Shown here piece after piece: positions 1-9,396 of a stretch of DNA of 64,000 nt. The translations under genes and the position numbers were made by a program. How positions within the stretch are numbered: position 1 is the first letter of the stretch; every line of letters begins with the position of its first letter. The DNA is from a virus: IMG/VR virus record IMGVR_UViG_3300046003_007892, positions 1 to 64,000 of that record; one strand, 5' to 3'. Below the pieces are notes generated by a model. That model saw nothing but the letters and a program-made list of their open reading frames with translations, ran no database searches and was not told the DNA's origin.

Positions 1-850
1 CATTGAGGTCCCAGCCTACGGTATCCCAGCCCGGAACTCGGCGCAGTCCATCGTCGAGTTGGATGCGCATGCCAGAAGACAAGGCAGTCGGGGTGCTCTG
101 AAGCTCACGGATACCGTTCACGGATACGGTCGCCACGATGTTGAGGATGGGGGTCGGGTCGAACGTGACCTTTCCTTCAATGATCTTTTTCAGATTACCG
201 TAGCGATAGGTCTCGACGACGGCGTCTTCGACCGGAGGCGCATAGAGGTTGACGTGGTTCGCGCCAGAGCGAAGGAAGGCCTCATAGGGGATGCCGTCAA
301 CGAAAACGATGATCTCTTCATCGTCCACGCTGAACTCGTCCAGCGCGTCGGGCAGAGGAAACTGTGCGGTCGTGCCGTCAGCCGTAGTCGTCAGCGAATC
401 CGCTGACAGGACCAGGGCGGGAATCATGCGCGGGTTATCGCCGAACCAGTGATACTGCTGCGGGTTGGCAAGCTTGTCGATGTCAATGGGCGGGGCCCAA
501 GAGTAGAAATCACCAGCGAACAGTCTGTCATGGTTGTCCACGATGGCACCGTTGGAGCGAAGGTGCCCGACCAGATCAGAATAGAAGAGCACGCGGTCGA
601 TGGCGGTCTCGCCGCCCACCATGGTGGCTTCAAGCTGGTAGAAAGCACGCTCGGCTGTTTGCTCCGAGATGTAGAAATCCTTCTCCGCATCGAAGTACGA
701 TGGCACCTGCCCAACGTATCCGGTGAGGGACACTGCTTTGCCGGGCTGGAATGCGTGATCGACGGTTGCACCGAAGAACTTGGTCAAGTCCTCAGTGCGC
801 AGACGGGCGGGGAGGAGATCGATGAAACGACGCTTGTTTTGCTTAGCCAT
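1..850 (-). CDS. Baseplate-region structural prot., N-term part
   Basis: Open frame running off the window edge; about 283 codons are visible from the ATG at 850. The N-terminus reads MAKQNKRRFIDLLPARLRTE, followed by stretches such as FYSDLVGHLRSNGAIVDNHD and FYSWAPPIDIDKL. This pattern resembles large tail/baseplate proteins encoded beside gp6 in T4-like phages; that recollection is the only basis for the name. It lies directly downstream of the gp6-like gene on the same strand. A TAAATA box ends 5 nt before the ATG. Confidence 0.7.
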   Translation of the reverse strand, partial: MAKQNKRRFIDLLPARLRTEDLTKFFGATVDHAFQPGKAVSLTGYVGQVPSYFDAEKDFYISEQTAERAFYQLEATMVGGETAIDRVLFYSDLVGHLRSNGAIVDNHDRLFAGDFYSWAPPIDIDKLANPQQYHWFGDNPRMIPALVLSADSLTTTADGTTAQFPLPDALDEFSVDDEEIIVFVDGIPYEAFLRSGANHVNLYAPPVEDAVVETYRYGNLKKIIEGKVTFDPTPILNIVATVSVNGIRELQSTPTALSSGMRIQLDDGLRRVPGWDTVGWDLN

Positions 851-855
851 GTATG

Positions 856-861
856 TATTTA
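856..861 (-). promoter_or_regulatory. Late-type TAAATA box
   Basis: TAAATA on the minus strand, followed by CATAC and then the ATG at 850. It resembles the T4 late promoter core TATAAATA. With T4 geometry transcription would begin at or beside the ATG. Confidence 0.6.
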
Positions 862-910
862 CCACCCCATTAAGGTCGGGTATTTAGCTAGGCTGAACAG
901 CGTCGTTTCT

Positions 911-3900
911 TTACTGCCACTTCCTGATCTTGAGGTTCGAAGCCGTATTGGAGTTGATGATCACGACGTCATTGACCTGGGCGGTCGAGAGGAAGATTTC
1001 ATCCGAACGACAGCGGACCTCGAAACCATCACCGAAGCTCGACGACGATTTGCGGGGAACGACGACAACCGAGCCGATCACGCCAGCGAGTTGCTGGTGG
1101 ATGTAGGCTGCGAGTTCCGTGTAGTAGAAAGTCTCACCGAAGTCCCACATCTGAACGTTGAAGTAATCATTTACGGCGCGGATGACGCGGGACTTGATTT
1201 CACCATCTGAAAGGGTGGTGTTTTCAAGCTTCACGACCTTGAACTGTGCGCTGAGGTCTTCTTCGGCTCCGAAGAGAAACTTGTATTGAACAGGGCGCCA
1301 AACAATCTCGTCGGAGAACATTTTGTAGTTGTTGAACTCGCTGAGCGCAATACGGAGATCGAGTTCGCTCGGGGGGAGAGGGAGATCAGCCTTTTTCGCG
1401 CCATTGGCCACCCACTGGCGCGTGACGTAGTCGTATTCCGACGTCAGGACAAATATGTCGATGATGTTGGTCTTGGACGGGTCGATGCGATGATCAGACG
1501 GGGCGTAATGCTTCCACTGGAAATTGATCGGGTATTGAGCAGGCGTCTTGGATTCGTCGGCCGTATACCAATCGATTGCTACGTTCGGTCCTCTGCCCAG
1601 TGCGAAACGATAAGCCTTGGACGTCATCAGGCCATCCACCGGGGACCAGCCCGAAGTTGTCATCTCGAAGAAGTTATTGGCCGTGCCGTCTGCTATCGAG
1701 GTCGAGTCTGGAAGCTGGAACGCGACGGTCCCAATAGGCGGCGTGGCGGCCAGCCGACGTGTGCTCGTTTCGTACACCGTCATGGTATAGTAGGGCAGGA
1801 ATCGGCCCTCGGCGTTTCGAGCCCAGAATAGGTATTTGGACTCCGGCGATACGGCATTAGAGTCAGCAACAACGCGGGCGAAAGTGTCGGGTTGGTCCGG
1901 CACGCCGTCCTCATCAGAGTCGATGAACGCTACTCCGACACGGAGGGGTTCAGCATAGCCGTCCGTGTAATGGATGAGGTTGGTGATCGAGAGATCGAAC
2001 GGGCGGTCGAGACTACGTCCCGTGCCGAGGTTGATGTCCTCGTTGACGGACATGACGCGCACTAGGTCTTGCTTCTGCAATCCGGTGTTGCCGTCTACGG
2101 CCTTGGCACCGTCGAAATACCATTGAACATTCCCCTGGCTCTCGAAGATATAGCGGAGACCAGCGGTGGTGATGCGCCACAGGTCACTGCTCACGTAATC
2201 GACGGTCATGATCTTGATTGTCGTTGACGTGATGGCCTCGTCTGTGGTGAGGGCGGGCGGGCCAATCATCCACGTTCCGGTTGCGAACTCGTACAGGATG
2301 GTGAAGGACGTGTTGTCCAGCAGCTTCTGCTCGATGTCAGCCAACGCCGAACTGGTCAAAGTTGAGTTGAAGCGCGGTATGATGCGCTCGACGCCCACTG
2401 TGGCCGGGACCGGCTTGGAGAAAGTCACGCCCTTACGGCCAGCACTCGGCTGAACTGTGATGTCACCATCGTCGATATCGACAATGCTCAACCACTCGCG
2501 GCCATCAGGCTTCAGGGCGACCAGTGCGCCGGGCTTCAGGGTCGGGCGAATAGCATGCGAGGAACCCACGTTGGCGAACCAACCCGTGCCGGAGATCGAA
2601 GAAGAGGTGGTGGGTCGGATTTCCATATCGGATGGAACTTCCGGGATGGCGGTCGTGGGGCGCATCATGGCCTCAATGGCGTAGTTTGAAGTCGATTGGC
2701 GGCGCAGCGCGGGCTGGATGTAGATCGCGACCATTTCGGCAGGCGTGCGGCTAAGCGACAGAGGAACCTCAACCGAGTAATCGTCGAACTCCTTGTAGAA
2801 CATTCCGTCGTCAGAGAATACGTTGGTGTCCTGGTAGTTGCCCGTGGGGTCGTTGAGGTCGATGAAGCGCGAATGGCCGGAGTAGATGCGATTCACCGCC
2901 TTCATCTTGACTGCCAGATTGGATTGCAGGGGGAAGGTGTTGTAGTCCTCACCCGAGACCATGCGGTTCTGGGTCGCGTAAACAGTCGGTGCGCGACGAC
3001 GGATTTGCTCGTCGGTCTCGCGCGGCGTCGAGTTCGTCACTGTTTCCTGGAGGGAGAAAGTTACCAGAAGGGTGCGCGGAATGCCACGGCGGTTCACATA
3101 AGGAACCGGGATGGTGACGCGGTCGATGTCCTGCGGCCGAATAGTGTAGCGTTGGCCATTCGAGACCCGATACCAGACGCGGATGTTGCCCACCGGGGCG
3201 GCACCGAAACGACCATCGGAGAAGCGGATGCTGATGCGGTCGTCATCTCGGGTCACGACCGAGAAAATGTTGCGGACAGTCGGCGGGAGGCTGTTGAAGG
3301 TCGTGTTTTCGCTAACGATGGCGGGGACCTTGGACCATTCGGTCGTGATCGCACCAGCGTCCGAGACGGTCTGAACCCAGACGTCGCTCTGGTTGATGTT
3401 GGAGACGTCGATGTCGATGAGTTTGTTCTCGACCGGAACCGGGACGTTGATGGTTTGGCGGCTCATCCGTCCCTGCTTGAAGTGAGCGAAGAAACCAGAA
3501 TTGGGAGACGCGTTTCCGGCGCCGTCCGTGCGGTGGAAGAGGTGGAAGGCAGCGTCGGGGTTGGGAGTCCGCTCAAAGAAACCTTGTGTCTCGTCGAAAT
3601 CACCGTTGCAGATTTCAAAATCCATGCGGTCGCCACCAGCCTGTGCGGTGAAGCCAGCGTTGATCTGCGAAGTCTTGCCGTTGATGCGATAGAGTTGAGT
3701 TCGGGCTCCGCCGATGGTAGCCGCCTTCAGGGGCTGACCGAACTGATTGTTCTGAACGAACGCGTTGTTCATGATCAGGGTGAAGCGTTCGTACCAATCC
3801 GGGTCGTCGCTGTTGTTCCACTGAACGGCGGTGTTGGACAGATTGACCCCGTAACCGTCAATGACGTCGTCGTCCGTCTGAATTTCGACGATCTTGAGCA

Positions 3901-4249
3901 GACCGCGAGCGGGCTGGTTACGGCGCGGGTTGTATGACAGGAAACGAGCAAGGCGAAGGATGGATTCGCGGCTCTCGGCGGTTTCGAGAAAGTTCTCCCG
4001 AGCGTTGATGTCAGTCTTGAACGCCAGGGTTCCAGCGAGCCAGGACAGGAGGTCGATGATGAAGATGAACTCCTGGGATTCAATCCAGTCGTTGAAATCT
4101 TCCGGGTAGTTGATCTGAATATACTCACGCAGGGCGCGGTTGATCGACGCCGGGTCTGAGGCGTTGAAGTTCACCTGCGTGAACGCACGGTAGATGACCT
4201 TCCAGTCGGCTCCGCTAAAAATTTCTGACTGTCGAAGGGCCTGGGACAT
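911..4249 (-). CDS. Baseplate wedge protein, T4 gp6-like
   Basis: 1112 residues. The N-terminal region has a helical block, then IIDLLSWLAGTLAFKTDINA and ARENFLETAESRESILRLAR, a signature of T4 gp6-family baseplate wedge proteins, which form the inner ring of the contractile-tail baseplate. It is much longer than T4 gp6 (about 660 aa), with an expanded beta-rich middle and a C-terminus matching the usual wedge end. A Shine-Dalgarno-like AAGGAAAAG lies before the ATG. It follows the gp25-like gene by 8 nt, the T4 module order. Confidence 0.85.
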   Translation of the reverse strand: MSQALRQSEIFSGADWKVIYRAFTQVNFNASDPASINRALREYIQINYPEDFNDWIESQEFIFIIDLLSWLAGTLAFKTDINARENFLETAESRESILRLARFLSYNPRRNQPARGLLKIVEIQTDDDVIDGYGVNLSNTAVQWNNSDDPDWYERFTLIMNNAFVQNNQFGQPLKAATIGGARTQLYRINGKTSQINAGFTAQAGGDRMDFEICNGDFDETQGFFERTPNPDAAFHLFHRTDGAGNASPNSGFFAHFKQGRMSRQTINVPVPVENKLIDIDVSNINQSDVWVQTVSDAGAITTEWSKVPAIVSENTTFNSLPPTVRNIFSVVTRDDDRISIRFSDGRFGAAPVGNIRVWYRVSNGQRYTIRPQDIDRVTIPVPYVNRRGIPRTLLVTFSLQETVTNSTPRETDEQIRRRAPTVYATQNRMVSGEDYNTFPLQSNLAVKMKAVNRIYSGHSRFIDLNDPTGNYQDTNVFSDDGMFYKEFDDYSVEVPLSLSRTPAEMVAIYIQPALRRQSTSNYAIEAMMRPTTAIPEVPSDMEIRPTTSSSISGTGWFANVGSSHAIRPTLKPGALVALKPDGREWLSIVDIDDGDITVQPSAGRKGVTFSKPVPATVGVERIIPRFNSTLTSSALADIEQKLLDNTSFTILYEFATGTWMIGPPALTTDEAITSTTIKIMTVDYVSSDLWRITTAGLRYIFESQGNVQWYFDGAKAVDGNTGLQKQDLVRVMSVNEDINLGTGRSLDRPFDLSITNLIHYTDGYAEPLRVGVAFIDSDEDGVPDQPDTFARVVADSNAVSPESKYLFWARNAEGRFLPYYTMTVYETSTRRLAATPPIGTVAFQLPDSTSIADGTANNFFEMTTSGWSPVDGLMTSKAYRFALGRGPNVAIDWYTADESKTPAQYPINFQWKHYAPSDHRIDPSKTNIIDIFVLTSEYDYVTRQWVANGAKKADLPLPPSELDLRIALSEFNNYKMFSDEIVWRPVQYKFLFGAEEDLSAQFKVVKLENTTLSDGEIKSRVIRAVNDYFNVQMWDFGETFYYTELAAYIHQQLAGVIGSVVVVPRKSSSSFGDGFEVRCRSDEIFLSTAQVNDVVIINSNTASNLKIRKWQ

Positions 4250-4257
4250 ACTTTTCC

Positions 4258-4653
4258 TTAGAATTCTGGATTGTTGAGGCGGGCAGTTTCCCGACGCTCG
4301 AAGTCGATTGCGAAAGTTTCCACGACATCGAGCGGGATGAAGTCGAGTTCAATCGCTACCCGGATGCCCTGATCTTGGTCGGTGACGTTGACGTTGATGA
4401 CGCGGACGCGAGCGTCTTCCTGACAGACCCGGACAGCCTCAGAGATGATGCGGTCGCGGAGATCGTTGGTGTAGGGTTCGAACAACCAATCCCATATGCG
4501 GCAACCCCACGAAGCTCTCATCACCCGGTCACCCACACGAGTGTGGAAGTGATTGCCGAGGTCGCGCTTTATGAGTTCGACGTCATAGTGGACCCAGTTG
4601 CGAGTCTTTGCCTCACCAACCGTGCTGAATCCCTTGAACATCTTACGTGCCAT
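4258..4653 (-). CDS. Baseplate wedge subunit, gp25-like
   Basis: 131 residues, the usual size for the GPW/gp25 family that links baseplate wedge to sheath. Typical features are the RDLGNHFHTRVGDRVMRASWG segment (about residues 29-49), the following WDWLFEPYTNDL, and a C-terminal strand pair near VTDQDQGIRVAIELDFIPL. The ATG at 4653 is preceded by GGGGA. A late box lies at 4679-4684, leaving a short leader, so unlike most late genes here it is leadered. Confidence 0.88.
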   Translation of the reverse strand: MARKMFKGFSTVGEAKTRNWVHYDVELIKRDLGNHFHTRVGDRVMRASWGCRIWDWLFEPYTNDLRDRIISEAVRVCQEDARVRVINVNVTDQDQGIRVAIELDFIPLDVVETFAIDFERRETARLNNPEF

Positions 4654-4678
4654 CAATAATCCCCGAAGCTATGTCGGT

Positions 4679-4684
4679 ATTTAT
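4679..4684 (-). promoter_or_regulatory. Late-type TAAATA box with leader
   Basis: Minus-strand ATAAATACC about 25 nt upstream of the gp25-like ATG. The leader carries GGGGA as a ribosome site. Confidence 0.6.
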
Positions 4685-4715
4685 TCCCGCATAAACTCCA
4701 GAGATTTGAACCCGC

Positions 4716-4721
4716 TAAATA
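4716..4721 (+). promoter_or_regulatory. Late-type TAAATA box
   Basis: CTAAATA followed by TGGGC and then the ATG at 4727. Divergent from the gp25-like late box; no Shine-Dalgarno can fit between box and start. Confidence 0.6.
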
Positions 4722-4726
4722 TGGGC

Positions 4727-5464
4727 ATGCGCGAACACATCGACCTCGTTGATCAAGACTTCGAAGACCTCGTAGAGGCAGACCTGAGACGATTCCTGGC
4801 TGCGGCCGGTGCGGCAGGCTTGATCGCTGGCGGAGCCATCGCGGCTCATAAGGTCGGTGGAGACAAAGCCGAAGTTTCTCGGGATTGGACCGAAGACGAT
4901 ATGCCGATTTTCGGCGATGGGGATTGGGGTGGGCCCGAAGAAGAACAGGTCCGTCTGGCTCCTAGTCGCGGGGGCGCCCTGCATAGCGAATACACCGCCC
5001 GTGACACCGCCTATCTCGCAGCCACGATCTGGGGCGAGGCCCGGTCGGAAAAAGCTCTGGGGATGCGAGCCGTGGCACACGTGATCATGAACCGCGCCCG
5101 ATCACAGCGGTGGGGAAGCTCCCTTGAAGAGGTGGTCCGCCGCCGCAAGCAATTCTCGTGCTGGAACTCGAACGATGACAACCGCGCCAAGATCAACCGC
5201 ATGGCCCAGATTGATCGCTATCTAAAATCCCAGCCAGAGGGTTACGAGCGGTGGCTGGCAAAGTTCCAACGCAGCGACGAATATCCCGAGTATCTGTTGT
5301 GGCTCCAGGCCAAGAAAATCGCCCGTGACGTCGTGGCCGGAAACACCTCCGACATCACCGATGGCGCGCTCTTCTACCACACGACAGCGATCAACCCATA
5401 CTGGGCTCCGACCATGACACCCATCAAGACCATCGGGAACCACACCTTCCTCACCGACCGTTAA
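4727..5464 (+). CDS. SleB-like cell-wall hydrolase
   Basis: 245 residues from the ATG placed by the late box. The C-terminal half has the SleB/hydrolase_2 pattern: AATIWGEARSEKALGMRAVA (catalytic Glu in WGEAR), HVIMNRA, FSCWN and GALFYHTTAINPYWAP. Members cleave peptidoglycan as lytic transglycosylases or amidases. The N-terminus (MREHIDLVDQDFEDLVE|AD) contains an (I/L)-x-E|A site, and an Ala/Gly-rich hydrophobic stretch follows at about residues 24-40. A role in cell-wall passage during infection fits a late or packaged protein; an alternative is a lysin. Confidence 0.85.
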   Translation: MREHIDLVDQDFEDLVEADLRRFLAAAGAAGLIAGGAIAAHKVGGDKAEVSRDWTEDDMPIFGDGDWGGPEEEQVRLAPSRGGALHSEYTARDTAYLAATIWGEARSEKALGMRAVAHVIMNRARSQRWGSSLEEVVRRRKQFSCWNSNDDNRAKINRMAQIDRYLKSQPEGYERWLAKFQRSDEYPEYLLWLQAKKIARDVVAGNTSDITDGALFYHTTAINPYWAPTMTPIKTIGNHTFLTDR

Positions 5465-5470
5465 AATGGT

Positions 5471-5498
5471 TTGACCAAACTGCTCGTCGTGGTAGTAG
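5471..5498 (+). promoter_or_regulatory. Early-type promoter, N16 spacing
   Basis: TTGACC, 16 nt, TAGTAG, then 7 nt to the ATG at 5506. The downstream gene would be leaderless or nearly so. Confidence 0.5.
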
Positions 5499-5505
5499 CG
5501 CGGCC

Positions 5506-6507
5506 ATGAGCAAACTTCGAACAGGTGACGAACTTCGCCGCTTCCTAGCGGATGAATCCATCAAGACCATGATGGTGTTCGCCGATAGCTGGAAGCTCCT
5601 GCGCTACATGCAGGACGAGCTTGCGCCGCGCGTGGGGGACTACCTCGTCCGAGGTGGTCTAATCGTGGACATCAACACGTGGACTGTCGGGGTCTCGGAC
5701 CCGAACTGGCCGGTTGTGCGTCGCCACCCCGTGGCCGATTTCGCCAGCAAGACGGCCCGCAACCATTACGTCGATTCCCATCGTCCCAAGATCGAACTCG
5801 ACTTCGAGCGGCGGCATCAGGGTCGCAAGCTCTTCCTCGATTCCTTGGTCGCCGCCATGGATGAGCGAGCGCGAATGTGGTTCCGCGAGAGCCCCTCCGA
5901 GATCGTGCAGGACTGGCTCGGCCTCGACATGCACCCCGGCAAGCTGTCCGATTTTCAGGACTTCACGGGGGTGCGCTTGGATGCGTGGTATTTCCTCGGC
6001 ATTCTGACCCGCTGCCCCCAGCACACCGACGAGTTCATGAACTTCGTGCTCGGGCCGTTCGCGAGCAAGCTCAAAGCCATGGGTCTGGGTTTCGACGAGC
6101 GCAATCGTGCGTTCAACATCCACGGCTTCATGATGCTCTTGGAGGCGTTCGACATCGACTGCATCCCGTCAGGGGTGAAGCGGGAGTTCTACGAGACCCT
6201 ACTGAACCGGTTCAACGATGAGTGGGCGCGCGAATCCATGGCTGGCGACTTGGACGGTGGCGAGTCCGCAGCCCGTGTGGTCTTCTTCTCCATCCTGGCC
6301 GACGTGATCGAACCGACGCTGTCGGGCCCCTCGACATCCGAGATCGCCACCATCGTGGACACCATCATGGCCGCCAACCCAGACAAGGTCGCGCTGGCGC
6401 GTGATGACCAGCGCATCGTTGGTTGGTTCATCGGTCAGGTCAACAAGGCCTCCGAGACCAAGCTCGACGCCCACACCGTCCGCAACCTCATTCTCGAACG
6501 GCTCTGA
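5506..6507 (+). CDS. Unknown protein with GatB/YqeY-like tail
   Basis: 333 residues. Residues 1-280 match nothing I recognise. The last ~50 residues (IVDTIMAANPDKVALARDDQ, then RIVGWFIGQVNKASETKLDA) resemble the tail domain of GatB/YqeY, where NP..V.....G......GFLVGQVMKA......P is conserved. In GatB that tail helps contact tRNA in the amidotransferase; no GatB catalytic domain is present. Transcribed from the promoter just upstream. Confidence 0.7.
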   Translation: MSKLRTGDELRRFLADESIKTMMVFADSWKLLRYMQDELAPRVGDYLVRGGLIVDINTWTVGVSDPNWPVVRRHPVADFASKTARNHYVDSHRPKIELDFERRHQGRKLFLDSLVAAMDERARMWFRESPSEIVQDWLGLDMHPGKLSDFQDFTGVRLDAWYFLGILTRCPQHTDEFMNFVLGPFASKLKAMGLGFDERNRAFNIHGFMMLLEAFDIDCIPSGVKREFYETLLNRFNDEWARESMAGDLDGGESAARVVFFSILADVIEPTLSGPSTSEIATIVDTIMAANPDKVALARDDQRIVGWFIGQVNKASETKLDAHTVRNLILERL

Positions 6508-6525
6508 CGCCAGAAACGACCCACC

Positions 6526-7233
6526 ATGTCCACTCGTTCCTATATCGGAAAAGTCGAAAACGACGGCAGTGTGCGCTACATTTACTGCCACAGTGACGGC
6601 TACATGTCGCACAATGGTGTCTTGCTGTTCTTCTTCTACAGTGACCCGAAGAAATTGGATAAACTCCTCCACGAGGGAGATGTAAGCAGTCTCGGAGCGG
6701 AGATCGGCAAGAAACACGGATGGGACCAACACTCCTGGAATGAAGACAGCGGGATTCCCGTAACGTGGTCGAAGTTCTACGCTCGTGAACGCGGCGACGC
6801 CATGAGGAGATGGTCTCACCCGAGCGAGCAGGAGTTTTGGGCCAAAAGTGACGAAATCCCTTACCTGTTCAAGGACGGGGAATGGTACAGCGAGGATTCT
6901 GGTTGGCCCAAGACGCCCGAAAACACGGTCAAGTTCTCACTCCGAGACCATCTCGGCAAATGCATGGTCAAATGCAGCTATGACGGGGGAACTATCGGAC
7001 TGTCCGATATTGCCTTCTATGAGATCACCGACCCGGAAGACTACGAGGAGGGCGAGAAATCCGAATACGAGGTCGCCGTCGAAGAGGCCCCTCACGGCTC
7101 GATCTTCCTCAAAGACATATTCGATTTCTGCGAGAAAGAACGGGTCAAGCCCAGGTGGTCAGGAAACTACAACGACATCCACATGACGCTTTCCAAGAAA
7201 GCCATGACGAAGTTCGTCCTTCTGCACTGCTAG
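6526..7233 (+). CDS. Conserved phage protein, MSTRSYIGK type
   Basis: 235 residues opening MSTRSYIGKVENDGSVRYIY followed by CHSDGYMSHNG. That N-terminus is a recurrent phage/plasmid hypothetical family of unknown role. The C-terminus (KKAMTKFVLLHC) resembles the end of the convergent neighbour 7230-7742 (KTLTKWVLLDF). It is 18 nt after the previous gene, probably in one operon. Confidence 0.8.
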   Translation: MSTRSYIGKVENDGSVRYIYCHSDGYMSHNGVLLFFFYSDPKKLDKLLHEGDVSSLGAEIGKKHGWDQHSWNEDSGIPVTWSKFYARERGDAMRRWSHPSEQEFWAKSDEIPYLFKDGEWYSEDSGWPKTPENTVKFSLRDHLGKCMVKCSYDGGTIGLSDIAFYEITDPEDYEEGEKSEYEVAVEEAPHGSIFLKDIFDFCEKERVKPRWSGNYNDIHMTLSKKAMTKFVLLHC

Positions 7234-7742
7234 GCGCCCATCTCCTCGAAATCCAGCAGGACCCACTTCGTGAGCGTCTTGGTATCGACCGGGAGCTTGA
7301 GGCAACGGTCGGCGTCGGTGATGCGCCGCAGTGCGTCACCGCGATAGTGGTTGACGACCTTCGAGCCGTTGCGGACTGCTCTTTTCACCGTCAAGCCGCC
7401 GATCTTAGAAATCTGGGTGATCTCCCCAACCTCCAACGCATGACTGGAGTTTCCGGCCGGGACCGAATAGGTCACCCAGTCGCCGATCTTGAGTTCTCTC
7501 TCTGACATGTCGGTGACGGGCTCAATCATGGCCGTCCCGTTGATGTCCACGTATTCGATATCCCGATATGGGAATGACTTCGCTTCAACTCCGAAGCCCC
7601 AAGCAACGAACACCACCGATGAAGAGTATGATCTCCCCATCAAATGACCGATCTTGCCTTTATGCTTACCAGATGTTGAAGTGACTTCGGGGTAGGGGAG
7701 TTCACTTTCGTGAGGAACTTCTTGGAATTGCCATTGACGCAT
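7230..7742 (-). CDS. Hypothetical protein
   Basis: 170 residues, overlapping the end of the convergent upstream gene by 4 nt. The middle (ERELKIGDWVTYSVPAGNSS followed by VGEITQISKIGGLTVK) looks like a small beta-barrel or KOW-like module, but I cannot name the family. Confidence 0.7.
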   Translation of the reverse strand: MRQWQFQEVPHESELPYPEVTSTSGKHKGKIGHLMGRSYSSSVVFVAWGFGVEAKSFPYRDIEYVDINGTAMIEPVTDMSERELKIGDWVTYSVPAGNSSHALEVGEITQISKIGGLTVKRAVRNGSKVVNHYRGDALRRITDADRCLKLPVDTKTLTKWVLLDFEEMGA

Positions 7743-7787
7743 GAGAGAAGTCTACTTGTCGATGGGAGTAACCTTCAATATTTTTGC

Positions 7788-7815
7788 TTGACCTCAGTCC
7801 AGAAACTTGTAAAGT
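7788..7815 (+). promoter_or_regulatory. Early-type promoter, N16 spacing
   Basis: TTGACC, 16 nt, TAAAGT; the leader then carries AGAGGAG 8 nt before the ATG at 7839. Confidence 0.65.
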
Positions 7816-7838
7816 AAAGGCGAACAGAGGAGAACGTC

Positions 7839-8519
7839 ATGGGTCGTCGCGCGCACAACAACCATTTCGACACCGGCAAGACCAAGACGACCTCGTGGGG
7901 CTCTCAGGAAGCCATCGCCCTGTGCGGCGAGGCCTGGACCTTCCGGGGTGGCGTCGTCACCGACGAAGCTCGCGTCTCCTGCTCGAAATGCGCCAAGCTC
8001 CTCGCCCAGCAGAAAATGGGGCCCGACTTCCCCGTGCGGGTCGAGAAGATCGAGCACAAGGGATATCGGTTCGCCTACGCGGCCTACCTCAACGACGAGC
8101 ACATCGGCTACATCGTCTACGACGGCGGCTACGCGAGCGGTCGCTGGTATATTGCCGCCATCCGCCTCAATGCCGGGGACGCCATCGACATCGGCCACCA
8201 GTTGGACGACCAGCACGCCCGCTACCCGAAGGCCGTGCCGTATCGGTCCAAGGAAAACGCCATGCTGGAGATTCCGGCCTTGGCCGCCGCCGAGCGTCTC
8301 AAGACCACGCCGACGCTCATCCGCGAGCAGGCCGAGTGGGAAATCGAACTCGAACGCCGGGGCAAAGAAAACGCCCGCAAGAAAGCGGAAGCCGCGCAGG
8401 CCCGCGAGGAGACCGCGATGGGCTTGCAGGAGATCATCGCCCTTCAGGAGGCCGGGGCCATCTCCCTGTCGAACTTCCAGATCACCGCGCTCCAGAACGC
8501 CCTTAAGGCCTGCCTCTGA
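7839..8519 (+). CDS. Hypothetical protein with CxxC and coiled coil
   Basis: 226 residues with a strong AGAGGAG ribosome site. It contains an early Cys (LCGEAW) and a CSKC pair near residues 48-51, then a mixed beta region, then a Lys/Arg/Ala-rich helix (about 160-195) likely to coil. A zinc-binding N-terminus is possible. The stop overlaps the next start by one base. Confidence 0.75.
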   Translation: MGRRAHNNHFDTGKTKTTSWGSQEAIALCGEAWTFRGGVVTDEARVSCSKCAKLLAQQKMGPDFPVRVEKIEHKGYRFAYAAYLNDEHIGYIVYDGGYASGRWYIAAIRLNAGDAIDIGHQLDDQHARYPKAVPYRSKENAMLEIPALAAAERLKTTPTLIREQAEWEIELERRGKENARKKAEAAQAREETAMGLQEIIALQEAGAISLSNFQITALQNALKACL

Positions 8520-8917
8520 TGTTCTGCACCAAGAAAAATGCGGTCGCGCTCGTCCGCCTGATGCAGTTGACCAAGGATACCGGTCGAAACATCGGACGAG
8601 GGGAGGACCGGCGCCTGCTGGCCCCCATCTCGCGCATCTGGCTCGACTACGTCTGCCGCGACGAGATTGTTGTCCGATATGAAAAGCGAGGCGACCGCTA
8701 CAGCCTCGATTTCCTGGAAGCATATCTGGAGTTCAATCGGGAACATCAGACGAAGGACATCAGGACCGTGTCGTGTGGTCAGGTTGAGCGCATCATGGCC
8801 GAAGGCTGGTGCGCCGTCGTCCGCAATGGGAAACCGGTCCAGGTCAGTGGTGATCTCCAAAAGATGGAATGCGACCTCTCGAAGCTCATCCTGTGCGGGG
8901 ACCTGGAGGTCTCGTGA
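8519..8917 (+). CDS. Hypothetical protein
   Basis: 132 residues; ATG overlaps the previous stop and the TGA overlaps the next GTG start, so the three genes are translationally coupled. No motif recognised. Confidence 0.72.
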   Translation: MFCTKKNAVALVRLMQLTKDTGRNIGRGEDRRLLAPISRIWLDYVCRDEIVVRYEKRGDRYSLDFLEAYLEFNREHQTKDIRTVSCGQVERIMAEGWCAVVRNGKPVQVSGDLQKMECDLSKLILCGDLEVS

Positions 8918-9396
8918 GCGTCTACACGTGGATGAACGATTTGGGCCGGGATGCGAAGCGCGAGGAATACGGGGCGCACGCCTCGTTGTGCCGTGAACTC
9001 CGCCACGTCCCCGCCTATCGGATGAACGGCTGGCGGGGTATGCGGGGCGAGACGCTTGGGGAGGCCGTCGTCGATAGCCTGCACCGCCACCATTCCGTCT
9101 TCAAGTTCCTCGTCGTGGTCAAGTTCGAAGAATCCCTGCGGGTCCACAACGCGTGGGCTGGGGCACCGGGCGTCGATCTCATAAAGGCGTTCAGCGACGT
9201 CGGCTATCGACCGGCCGAATGGACCTCGCTGCACGACGACCAGTACGGCTACATGCTGTTCTCGATGAGCCGAGACGCCATGATGGCCAAGATGCTTTAT
9301 GAATACGGACCCGACGTTTCGATATATAAGCTGTCGGAGTGGAGCACAAATCGCTGGGCTGCGACCGTTATACTTGACGACGACCCCGACATCTAA
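8914..9396 (+). CDS. Hypothetical protein
   Basis: 160 residues starting at the GTG inside the GTGA overlap with the preceding stop. Contains FSMSRDAMMAKMLYEYG, distantly like the F...DA..F+L motif shared by several small proteins of this phage. Function unknown. Confidence 0.7.
   Translation: MSVYTWMNDLGRDAKREEYGAHASLCRELRHVPAYRMNGWRGMRGETLGEAVVDSLHRHHSVFKFLVVVKFEESLRVHNAWAGAPGVDLIKAFSDVGYRPAEWTSLHDDQYGYMLFSMSRDAMMAKMLYEYGPDVSIYKLSEWSTNRWAATVILDDDPDI

Noticed and set aside
2696-3937. 413-residue plus-strand open frame
   Set aside because: Antisense to the gp6-like gene; no promoter or ribosome site.
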